Source: JAHECQ01 sp963775125
Lineage (GTDB): Bacteria > Actinomycetota > Acidimicrobiia > Acidimicrobiales > SZUA-35
Direction: 5' to 3'
Length of the DNA: 64,000 nucleotides
NCBI GenBank assembly: GCA_963775125.1
Contig: CAVZHQ010000007.1
Coordinates: forward strand, 62,001-126,000
Both the position numbers and the translations under genes were made by a program. Every line of letters starts with the position of its first letter. The first letter of the stretch is position 1. The notes under the pieces were generated by a model that worked only from the letters and a program-made list of their open reading frames with translations, ran no database searches and was not told where the DNA came from. Below are positions 25,414 through 34,370 of the stretch, piece after piece.

Positions 25414-27419
25414 CACTCCCCACGCCCCGCCTCGACGACCGGTCCTTCCAAGACCTCGTCGATGACGCGAAACGGTTCATCCAAGAACGCTGCCCCGAGT
25501 GGACGGATCACAACGTCTCAGACCCAGGGATCACACTGGTCGAGTCCTTCGCTTGGATGACCGATCTGCTGCTCTACCGACTCAACCGGGTCCCGGATCG
25601 CGTCTATATCAAGTTCCTCGAATTGCTCGGCGTCCAGCTCTACCCTCCCACTGCGGCTCGCGTCGACGTCGATTTTCGGCTGGCTGCGCCGGCCGCAGGC
25701 AACGTGCCCATTCCGACCTCGACCGAGGTCTCGACCGTCCGAACGTTGACGGATCTGCCCGTGTCCTTTGCCACGATCCGGTCCGGTGAGATTCTCGCTG
25801 CCCGCGTCGAGGTCATCGGATCCGGGGGAGCGGGCGGCGAGTGGTCCAACCACACCGCAGGTCTCGGACTCGGCGGGACGTTCGGGGCATTCTCGGAGAC
25901 CCCGGCCGACGGCGATGCCCTGTATCTGGGTCTCGACATGCCGGTCGGCGACCACTTGGTGATCTTCACCGTCGACTGCGAGCGCGGCGCTGGGCACGGG
26001 ATCGTTCCTGCCTCCCCGCCGATCGTCTGGGAAGCCTCGGTGGGAGATGCGTGGCTTCGTTGCGATCTGATCGACGACTCGACGGGCGGCTTCAATGTCC
26101 CGGGCACGATCGAGGTTCGCGTTCCGGTGGGGCACTCGGTCACCCGAGTCGGCGGGCTCGACCACGCCTGGATCCGGGCCCGGATCGCGAACCGCACCGG
26201 GGTTCTGCCGTACCAGGCCTCACCTCGATTGCGTGACGCTTCGGGCGCAACGATCGGGGTCGTCATCGAATGTGTCAACGCCCTGCGGGCACTGCCCGAG
26301 GTACTCGGTGAATCGACCGGTGTCGCCGGACAGGAGTTCCATCTCGATCACGGACCGGTCATTCCCAGCGACGAGGTGTTCTTCGTCATCAGCCACCGAC
26401 CCGACCTCCGAACGGGCCTGAACGGAGGCGATGTCGTTCGTGTCGACGATGGCGACATCGGCCAGGAACCAGGGGAGCGGTGGGACCTGCGGCCGGACTT
26501 CTCGGACAGCTCGGCCGACGACTCGCACGTGACCCTGGACCCGACCGACGGGATCGTCCGGCTCGGTCCGATGGTTCGCTTGCAGGACGGCTCGGTTCGC
26601 CAATACGGCAAGATCCCTCCCAAGGGCTCGGTGCTTTCCGTGCCGGGCTACTGGTACGGCGGCGGCGCCGATGGCAACGTCGCAGCCAACGCCATCTCTG
26701 TCCTGCGAAGCTCGGTGCCTTCGATCGCCACCGTCCGAAACCGCAAGCCGGCGCGTGGAGGCGTCGGTGGGGAAACGGTGGCCGAAGCCAAGATACGTGG
26801 CCCGATACAGGTGCGAACTCGGAACCGAGCGGTCACCGCCGAAGACTTCGAACACCTTGTACGAGAGGCGGCGCCCGAGATTCGCCGGGTCCGCTGTATC
26901 GCAGACACGGAGGGAGATGACCCGGCAGCGGTGCGAGTCCTGATCGTTCCGGGCGGTTCCGGAGCCGATGGCGTGGTCGAACTCGCCGACCTCGAGCCGT
27001 CGGCCGAGACGTGTGATCGGATTCGATCTCATCTCGATGATCGCCGACTGGTCGGAACACGGATTCGCGTCGAGCCACCTCAGTACGTCGGAATTCAGAT
27101 TCGGGCAACCATCGAAGTGGAACCTCAGGCTGACGCCCGGCGGGTGCAGGCGGCCGGCACCGTCGCTCTGAACCGCTATTTCGATCCGCTGATCGGGGGT
27201 CCCCGCGGCGGCGGTTGGCCATTCGGTCGTGCGGTTCGCGCCGCTGAGGCCTATGGGGTGCTCCAAGCCGTGCCCGGACTCGATGTCGTGACCGAGCTCG
27301 AACTGTTGGCGGTCGACCTCGGCTCCGGTGAAACCGAGGTCACGACCGGCACCGTCGAGCTCTACCCGAGCGAACTGGTGCTCTCGGTCGACCACCAGCT
27401 GACGGTGGCCGTTCCGTGA
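25410..27419 (+). CDS. Baseplate J-like wedge protein (Afp11-like)
   Basis: The protein has 669 residues. The N-terminus has DDRSFQDLVDDAKRFIQERC, DHNVSDPGITLVESFAWMTD and RLNRVPDRVYIKFLELLGV, characteristic of the large eCIS wedge protein. The baseplate-J core appears in the C-terminal half with NRAVTAEDFEHLVREAAPEI and RVRC. It forms the baseplate wedge arms that trigger contraction. Both ends overlap neighbouring genes by 4 bp. Confidence 0.93.
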   Translation: MTLPTPRLDDRSFQDLVDDAKRFIQERCPEWTDHNVSDPGITLVESFAWMTDLLLYRLNRVPDRVYIKFLELLGVQLYPPTAARVDVDFRLAAPAAGNVPIPTSTEVSTVRTLTDLPVSFATIRSGEILAARVEVIGSGGAGGEWSNHTAGLGLGGTFGAFSETPADGDALYLGLDMPVGDHLVIFTVDCERGAGHGIVPASPPIVWEASVGDAWLRCDLIDDSTGGFNVPGTIEVRVPVGHSVTRVGGLDHAWIRARIANRTGVLPYQASPRLRDASGATIGVVIECVNALRALPEVLGESTGVAGQEFHLDHGPVIPSDEVFFVISHRPDLRTGLNGGDVVRVDDGDIGQEPGERWDLRPDFSDSSADDSHVTLDPTDGIVRLGPMVRLQDGSVRQYGKIPPKGSVLSVPGYWYGGGADGNVAANAISVLRSSVPSIATVRNRKPARGGVGGETVAEAKIRGPIQVRTRNRAVTAEDFEHLVREAAPEIRRVRCIADTEGDDPAAVRVLIVPGGSGADGVVELADLEPSAETCDRIRSHLDDRRLVGTRIRVEPPQYVGIQIRATIEVEPQADARRVQAAGTVALNRYFDPLIGGPRGGGWPFGRAVRAAEAYGVLQAVPGLDVVTELELLAVDLGSGETEVTTGTVELYPSELVLSVDHQLTVAVP

Positions 27420-27956
27420 GCGGCCGCGGTTCGATCGACGACCTCGAACCTCGCTACAGCCTCCTCCAGGGGCTTCCCGCGGTGTTTCAGACCGACCGCT
27501 TCATCAACGGCATGGTCGGCGGATTCGATCAGGTGCTGGCTCCGATCCACGCCACGCTCGATGACCTCGACGCGTATCTGGACCCGGCGACCTGTCCTCC
27601 CGATTTCCTCGTGTGGCTCGGGTCCTGGCTCGGCGTCGAGGTCAGCGAGCGATGGCCGGCGCGGCGGCGAAGAGAACTGGTGGCCCGGGCGGTCGAGGTC
27701 TACCGGCTCCGCGGTACCCGCGCGGGGCATTCGCGACGCCGTCGAGCTGTACACCGGGTCACTTCCCGTGGTGAGCGACACGGGCGCGGTCAGCGCCTCG
27801 GCCGAGCCCCTCGGCGACATTCCGGGCCGTCCCGGGGCAGAGGTGACCGTGACGATTTCGGCATCGGACAGCGACGTGTCACTGGACGTTGTCCAGCGAA
27901 TCGTCGAGGCCGTCAAACCGGCACATGTTCGAAGCCATGTCGTGTTCGGCGGCTGA
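27416..27956 (+). CDS. Tail protein I-like baseplate component (Afp12-like), frameshifted
   Basis: The GTG overlaps the baseplate J stop. The first 104 codons match the phage tail protein I/Afp12 family: YSLLQGLPAVFQTDRFINGM, CPPDFLVWLGSWLG and the arginine-rich AVEVYRLRGTRAG. At 27725-27728 one extra base shifts the frame. The second frame continues as IRDAVELYTGSLPVVSD and ends with RIVEAVKPAHVRSHVVFGG at 27956, giving 179 residues. This is the last structural gene recognised; no tail-fibre gene follows. Confidence 0.85.
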
Positions 27957-27990
27957 CCCTCGGCGGGCCGGGATCGGCTGAGCTGATCGG

Positions 27991-30848
27991 TCACGCGACG
28001 AGGGCGCGGTACCGGGTCTCGAGTTCGCCGGCGAGTAGATGCGAACCGCGTTCGCGGGCGAGCTTGATGGCCTGCTCCCAGAGAAGATCGTTGTGCGGGT
28101 CCACTTCCAGCGCCTGCATCATGAGCTCGACGAGACCCTCGACCCCGCTTTCTGTCAGAGCCGGCCTGAGGGTGTTGAGCAGCGTTCGACTCACGCGCCG
28201 CGCAAGGCGGCGACGAGCATCGACCGCCCAGTCGGCCGCGCCCGACCCCGGGACCAGCTCGTCCCACCGTTCGACGGCGTGCCGCGCAAGTGCCAGGGCG
28301 TTGCTCCACTGCTGCGAACGTGCCTCGGTCTCGATCCGATCGATCACCGTGACCAGGCGCAGGAGGTCACTGCCGTCCGGGCCGATCTCGAACCGATAGC
28401 GCTCACCCGCCCGTAGCAGGAAGCGGAAGTCACCTCGGGTCTTCTCGGGTTCGAGGCAGTGCCGGACCGAAGAGATCCCGACTTGGAGGTTCCGGTAGCC
28501 GCGTTCGGGCTCGATGCCCGGCCAGAACCGTTCCACCAGCTCGTCCCGGTGGATCCATTCGTTTGGCTGAAGCGCGAGCGACTGTAGAAGCTGCAGATGG
28601 ATGGGTCGGATCTCGCTCGTGTCGATGAGTTGTCCCCCGATGCGAACTTCGAACGTCCCGATACAGCGAAGGTCGATGGCATCGTGAGCGCCAAGCTCGT
28701 CCAGCTCGATGGTCCTGATCCTTGTCGTGTCGAGGTTGGCGACCGGCCAGGAATCGGTGATGCACCGGAGCAGGCCGGTGAATCCCGATCGCAACGCCAG
28801 ACCCTCGGCCGCCTCGCGGGCCCCCGCCGATCGGGTCGCCCCAGGAGCCCGCCTGCTCTGAGCGAGCAGACACAACGCGTGTGCGAGTGGCCCCACCGAT
28901 CGGCTTCGCCGTTCCAGTTCATCGACCTCGTCGGAGTCGAGTTCGCTCGTAGGTGATTGCGCCACGACGAAGGCGTCGCACAGGACCGACAGCACGGCCA
29001 TGTCGTGCTCTGCGAACGATGCGCTGGCGACGCGGAAGTGGTTCCGTCCGTCGTGCCCCCTGCGAAGCGCTCCCAGCCCGGCGATCATGGCTTGCAACGT
29101 TGCGCCCAGTTCGTCGCCTACCCGGGTGCAGGCGTCGGCCAACGCCTCCTCCTCGTGGCCATCGTCGATGCAGGCTGCGACGATCCCGTCGGCTAGCCGC
29201 TCGACGGCGGGAACGCCGGAGTCACGTGCTGCGACGATCGCAGCATCGGCGGCGGGAATCGGATCGCCCCCAGCGAGCAGGTGAGCCATCGCCCGCGCTC
29301 CGAGAAGGAGGGCGCGAGCCTGACCTGTCGATGTCGACTCGAGCTGGCTGATGAGCGAGTCGACCGTCGAAAGCCGTCCGGTCAGGACCTGAATCATCGC
29401 CCGTCCCGGATCCGGGGGGTCTGCATCACCGACCGGCGCTCGACCGGCCAGCTGGTGGCGAAGTCTCGCCACCCAGCTGCTGGCTGGACCTGGCGGCGGA
29501 TCGAGCCATGCGTCGAGGAGCCGGATTTCGAGAGCGAAACTGGCGTCGAGCGGGCCGGCCGACAGCTGGCGCGCTTGGCGGAGGCCCGAACGGGCGCCGC
29601 GAAGATCGCCGTTCACGAGCTGCCGGCGCCCGAGCGCTCGTGAGGCCCATGGGTCGGTCTCCTGAACATGGCGCGGCAGGTTCTCGAACCAGCGGTCGGG
29701 CATCCCGAATGTGGGTTGGCCTCGGGCGAGGAGCAGCGACGCGGATCGCCAGTCGGCGCACCGGACATAGGCACGGACGGCCTCGTCGGTCCGACCTGCC
29801 CGCTCCAGAATCGCCGCGGCGTGATGATAGAGCTCGTTCACGCTCATCTCGCCGATCTCCTCGGCCAGATCGGCGAGTAGATGCGTCCGAACCAGATCGT
29901 GAAGCCGGTAGGTGTCCTCCGGTCCGTCCTCGAAACCGAATCCCATGCTTGCCACGCCGGCGAGCAGCGATTCGCTGCTCCGACCCAGGAGCGCGTCGCA
30001 ATCCGAGGGTCTGAGACGATCGAAGATCGCGATTCGACGCATCGCGTCTCGGTCCGAGTCGTCGATCGATGCCATGACGTGCTCGGTCAGGTACGACCGA
30101 ATGTTCCGGGTTCGCAGACGCAGTTCGTCCAGCATCTGCAGGCGGCGATCGGAGCTCGAGTTGCGGGTGGCGATGTGGTAGAGGTGCAGCGCCGCCGCCC
30201 AGCCATCGGTCACGGCGGCCAGCGGGTGGAGCTCATCGGCCGTGAGCTGCCGGCGGTACACCTGTCGATAGAGCTCCGCCACCTCCCAAAGACGGAAGCG
30301 CAGAGCATCGGGACCGATCTCGACGGCAGGGTCTGCCGTCCGCAGGCTCCAGACGTCGAGCCCGTTCGCGTTCCGAGCGCCGAGGGCGAGGAGCGTCGTG
30401 GGCGGTAGGTACTGGCCGAAGGTACGAAGGTCGACGGTGGCCGGCGATCCGGCAAGCTCATGGGCATCGTCGATGACGACGAGGATTGGCGGCGCGAGCG
30501 AGTCGATGGCGGCGACGACCTCGAGGATCGATGACGGGACCGGGGTCCTTGTCGCCCCAACTGACGCGGCGAGTGACCGGACCAATCGCCCGGGGCGCGA
30601 TCCGAGCTGTCGACGGTCAGCCAGACGACGGACCCCTGCCAGCTCTCGGCCAGCTGAACAAGTGCCGTCGTCTTTCCCGAACCCGCTGGGCCGGTCACAA
30701 GGCGAAACCCGCGACCGGTCCGCGTCAGCAGATCGATGACGCGGGGGCGGTTGAGGGCGGTGACGCGAGGCGCGGTGACCTTCCCCGTCGGTACCCCGGG
30801 GAGGGCCTGGACAGCGTCCCTCACGCTCGTGGAGTCGTCTCCCCCCAT
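27991..30848 (-). CDS. Large STAND-ATPase regulator with BTAD/winged-helix DNA-binding domain (frameshifted)
   Basis: The N-terminus begins near the ATG at 30848 and carries Walker A GPAGSGKT. At 30586-30591 one C is missing (plus-strand view). Restoring it fuses the N-terminal frame with the long frame that continues LVRSLAASVGA and Walker-B-like ILVVIDDAHEL. This gives about 952 residues. A helical repeat middle region follows. The C-terminus has an OmpR/SARP-type winged helix (LRCIGTFEVRIGGQLIDTSE to NLQVGISSVRHCLEP) and a bacterial transcriptional activation domain. Such regulators integrate signals by oligomerisation. It is convergent with the structural operon and divergent from the M23-like gene, so it may control the downstream membrane genes. 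Confidence 0.85.
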
Positions 30849-30899
30849 AAGCCGCTGATCATAGGATACTCTCGCCCGGAGATCTCCTGGAGGAAGTTC

Positions 30900-31675
30900 G
30901 TGCCCGAACAAGACCGACAAGGCGTGGTGGGCGGCATCCTCGATTGGGCAGTTCGGCCTGCCCAGACGCTGCCCGTATCGGCGTCGCTCTACTTCCCGGT
31001 CCCGACCAGTTCGGGCCTGGTCCAGATCGCGGTTCCTGCCGGAACCCCCGTGCACGCCGTAGGGTCCGGCCGGGTGACCGACGCCGACGCCGACCGGGTC
31101 GGCGAGGTCGTCGTCCGTTTGGAGTGCGGCGAGCGGGCTCACTATCGGCGGTTGGCGCCGAGCAGTGTGCAAGTCCAACGAGGTGATGTCGTCGAGTCGG
31201 GACAGCTCGTCGGCGTGGTCGCCACCTCCGTGGGCGGAGGGCCGGCCGACGGAGGTCTTCTCTTCGGGCTGCAATCCGACGATGATTGCTGGATCGATCC
31301 GGCAACGAAGCTCATGGGAGCGACCGACCCCGCCCAGTTCGGTATTCCGGCGCTGCGGCGAGCAGGTTCCGACGTGTCGGCGAACCTCGTGACCGCCGTC
31401 TCGTCCGCACGGGACGAGCGAGCCCGTTCCGCCGGAGCGGATGCCGGCGAAAAGGTTGCGGCGCGGGAGAACCGGGAGCCGGCAGTGGCAACGAAGCCTC
31501 CGGACCCGACGCCCGAGCCCAAGTCGACGGAGCCCACGTCGACAGAGCCCACGTCGACAGAGCCGACGCGACGGAGCCCATCACGACGGAGCCCATCACG
31601 GAGCCGACGCCGACCGGGACTTCGGCGCTCAACAGCCGACTCGTCAGCCGCCGCCCCAGGCCCACGAGCCGATGA
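30900..31675 (+). CDS. M23-like (lysostaphin-fold) domain protein without metal ligands, frameshifted
   Basis: The GTG at 30900 has GGAGG upstream. The domain SLYFPVPTSSGLVQIAVPAG, VGSGRVTDADADRVGEVVVR, HYRRLAPSSVQVQRGDVVES resembles an M23 peptidase fold. The usual HxxxD and HxH zinc ligands are absent (LLFGLQ replaces HxH), so it is probably a binding domain. A TEPTS-repeat tail follows. One T is missing between 31568 and 31569; restoring it continues TEPITTEPITEPTPTG and ends at 31675 as ATGA overlapping the next gene (258 residues). There is no signal peptide or membrane segment. Confidence 0.65.
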
Positions 31676-32946
31676 TCGTCTGCCGGGCGTGCAAGACACG
31701 CCATGACGATGATCCCGCCATCTGCCCCTCCTGTGGAGCCGATCTCGCCAAGTCCGGAATCCGCGTTGCGTCACGGTCGCAGCAGACCCCGACGCAGACC
31801 CCGACCCAGCTGCCGAGCCCCTCGGCGCAACCGCCTGGGTTGGACGGACCACCCGCCCTTCCGGACCCGCTGTCAGTGGAAACCGCCCGCACCGACGAAT
31901 GGGCGTCGCCACCACGTTCGGACCTTCCGGAACCTCCAACTCGGCCCCCCGAGATCCGGCCGGTGGTCAGCCGTCGGGCACGCGGAGCGCTCCCGGGAGC
32001 GTCGACCGACGAAGCACTCGACTTCCCCCCGGTCTTCATCGATCGAGGCGGATCCGAGGCGGATCGGCCCCCGGCAGATGACGTCTCTCGGCCCGCCCAG
32101 GGCATCGCTCCCGACCGTCCCGCACCGAGCAGCGGGTTCAACGCGAATCGCTGCCCGAGGTGCGGGGAGGGCAACGAAGCCGAACGTCACTACTGCCGAG
32201 CATGCGGAAGCGCGCTGGCCGATCACCAACCAGCCCTGACCGGCCGGGCGCCGGAGCCCGGCGTCCCCGACACGTCGCTCTGGCGCCGCTTGACCGGCAC
32301 TTCGGTCGACGACCGTGGCGACAATCGAACGTGGTCGCAGCGTCTCGCCGATTCGGGCGGGCGTAGCGGGATGCGCTTCGACCGCGGGCTCACGCCCAAG
32401 GCCAGAGCGGGGATTCTCGGCGCAGCACTGGCGGCGGTGCTGGCGGTCGGGGCCATCGTCGGGCCCTATCGGGCCAGCGTGTTCGGCGGCGGCGATGCGG
32501 TCTCGCCGGTGGCCGCCGTGCTGATCGATCCGTCCAGCGAGCTGATCGGATACGAAGCAGCGATGGCTGTGGACGGCGATGCCTCGACGGCGGTCGGCCT
32601 CAGGTGGCTTGAAGACGCTGCACCATGTGGCGATGTCCCCGCGGCTGCAGCCCTCCAGGTCACGCCGCCGAGCGACATGACCGTCAAGCGGCTGGTGATC
32701 ACCCCTGGACGGCTCGATGGGGATGTCACTGATGACTCGGCGCTGTATCGACGGCCGAGCATGATCGAGATCCGAGACGGTGACCTGTGTCAGAGCGCCC
32801 AGATGTCCGCCGGCGAGGGCCCGCAGTCCATCAAGGTGTCCATCGATCTGATCGGCGACTTCACCATCGGAGTCGCCTCGGTTGCCCCGGTCGCCTACGA
32901 GCAGTATCCGCTTGCTCTCATCGGCGAGATCCAGGTGGGGGATTGA
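31672..32946 (+). CDS. Double zinc-ribbon membrane protein with discoidin-like C-terminal domain
   Basis: The ATG at 31672 overlaps the previous stop; the frame is open further upstream only because of the other gene. The protein has 424 residues. The first zinc ribbon uses Cys4, Cys7, Cys18 and Cys21 (CRAC, CPSC). A Pro-rich linker is followed by a second ribbon (CPRC, CRAC) and a transmembrane helix (GILGAALAAVLAVGAIVG). The extracytoplasmic part ASTAVGLRW...RPSMIEIRDGDLC resembles F5/8 or NADase-type glycan-binding folds. It is convergent with the Hsp70 gene. Likely an envelope sensor or anchor with cytoplasmic ribbons; function unknown. Confidence 0.72.
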   Translation: MIVCRACKTRHDDDPAICPSCGADLAKSGIRVASRSQQTPTQTPTQLPSPSAQPPGLDGPPALPDPLSVETARTDEWASPPRSDLPEPPTRPPEIRPVVSRRARGALPGASTDEALDFPPVFIDRGGSEADRPPADDVSRPAQGIAPDRPAPSSGFNANRCPRCGEGNEAERHYCRACGSALADHQPALTGRAPEPGVPDTSLWRRLTGTSVDDRGDNRTWSQRLADSGGRSGMRFDRGLTPKARAGILGAALAAVLAVGAIVGPYRASVFGGGDAVSPVAAVLIDPSSELIGYEAAMAVDGDASTAVGLRWLEDAAPCGDVPAAAALQVTPPSDMTVKRLVITPGRLDGDVTDDSALYRRPSMIEIRDGDLCQSAQMSAGEGPQSIKVSIDLIGDFTIGVASVAPVAYEQYPLALIGEIQVGD

Positions 32947-32954
32947 CGGCTTCG

Positions 32955-34370
32955 TCAACCCATCAGGAGCAGCAGAACGACCACCGCCACGATCACGGCA
33001 ACAGCGCCGATGATCAAGAGTCCGCTTCTCGACGCACCCGCACCCGCACCCGCACCCCCGCCTGCGCCACCGGCTCCACCGGTGGTCACCGTCACCGGGG
33101 TTGCCGTCGTGGCTGCCTCCTGGACAGCAGGACGCAGCCGGATCGGTCGGATGGCCCCCGTGAGGGGTACCGACTGGAGAGCGAGATCGTGGCTGCCGCT
33201 GAGGCCGCTTCGGACGATGTCGACGGGGACCACGACGTCGGAGGCGACCGCACGGGGCTGACCCTCCGGCCCGAGCGTTGGCACGGGACCAGCGAGCTTG
33301 ATCGTCGCTGCAGCCGTGACGGCCGCTCCCAGACAGACCGAGTACTTCGGCTGGGGCTCACTGATCACCGCGACACCGAGTTCTTCGCGTAGACGTCGGG
33401 CAATCAATGGTGTTCGGCTCGTGCCGCCCGTCATGATCACGGCGGTCAAGCCGGCGGGAGCGACGTTGCTGACGCTGCAGGTCTTCGCGACCATCTCGAC
33501 GGTTCGATCCACGAGTCCGATGACCTCACGCTCGAACTCGGCGCGGGTGATTCTGACCGTGGTCGATGTGCCCGGCAACAGGACCTCGACATCGACCGCG
33601 TCGGTGTCGGAGAGCGCTTCCCGCGCTGCGGTGACCGCGTGTTCGAGCGCCAAGGACCGACGAACCGCATCCTCGCTGCCATCGTTCGCCGCAACGTACG
33701 CGTCCCCGACCCGGTCGGTCACGAGCGTCCAAAGTCGCTCGTCGAAGTCGAGCCCTCCGAGCTCCTCGATTCCCTGGGAAGGGCCGACGAGCTCGAACTG
33801 GTCTGGGGTCTTTCGCAGCAGTGAGATGTCGAACGTGCCGCCGCCGAGGTCGTAGACCGCGAAGAGGGATCCGGTGGGAACCGGACGGCTCGCGGCATGG
33901 AAGATGGCGGTCGCGTCCGGCTCGGGAAGGAGGCCCGCGGCAGAGAGCCCGGCGGCCTCGGCAATCTGGCGAAGCTCACCTTGGCGATGCAGCCCCCAGT
34001 TCGCCGGATGGGTGAGGGTCACATGGCTCGGAGCGGCTCCTCGCCTGCTGGCTACGACAGCGAGGACGTGTTCGAGCATGGCGAGCATCAGCTCGGAGGG
34101 TGTGATGGATTGACCACCAACCAGCAGGGGCTGCTCGCGCCCGACATCGCGCTTGAAACCGGTCATGAGGAGACTCGGGTCCGCGTCCGCCGCGGCGAGC
34201 GCGGCAAGACCGACCTGCCACTGCGAGCGATCGCCCCTGACATGAACGGCAGTCGGGATCTCCAGCCGGGTTCCGTCGCCGACGAGATCGAGCGGCGAGC
34301 CGGCCCCTCGCTCGAAGACGGCCGCCGCGGTGAAGGTCGTGCCGAGGTCGATTCCGAGTGCGTAGGTCAT
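32955..34370 (-). CDS. Membrane-anchored Hsp70-like protein
   Basis: The 471-residue protein contains a complete Hsp70/actin-fold ATPase: IDLGTT (7-12), DLGGGTFDIS (174-183) and GGTSRTP (315-321). Instead of a substrate-binding domain it has a Gly/Ala linker and a C-terminal transmembrane helix (about 451-471, LLIIGAVAVIVAVVVLLLL). It is thus a tail-anchored, cytoplasm-facing ATPase, not the housekeeping DnaK. Its ATG overlaps the stop of the upstream Ig/Fn3 membrane gene (ATGA), so the two are produced together. A regulatory or chaperone role at the membrane is inferred. Confidence 0.88.
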   Translation of the reverse strand: MTYALGIDLGTTFTAAAVFERGAGSPLDLVGDGTRLEIPTAVHVRGDRSQWQVGLAALAAADADPSLLMTGFKRDVGREQPLLVGGQSITPSELMLAMLEHVLAVVASRRGAAPSHVTLTHPANWGLHRQGELRQIAEAAGLSAAGLLPEPDATAIFHAASRPVPTGSLFAVYDLGGGTFDISLLRKTPDQFELVGPSQGIEELGGLDFDERLWTLVTDRVGDAYVAANDGSEDAVRRSLALEHAVTAAREALSDTDAVDVEVLLPGTSTTVRITRAEFEREVIGLVDRTVEMVAKTCSVSNVAPAGLTAVIMTGGTSRTPLIARRLREELGVAVISEPQPKYSVCLGAAVTAAATIKLAGPVPTLGPEGQPRAVASDVVVPVDIVRSGLSGSHDLALQSVPLTGAIRPIRLRPAVQEAATTATPVTVTTGGAGGAGGGAGAGAGASRSGLLIIGAVAVIVAVVVLLLLMG

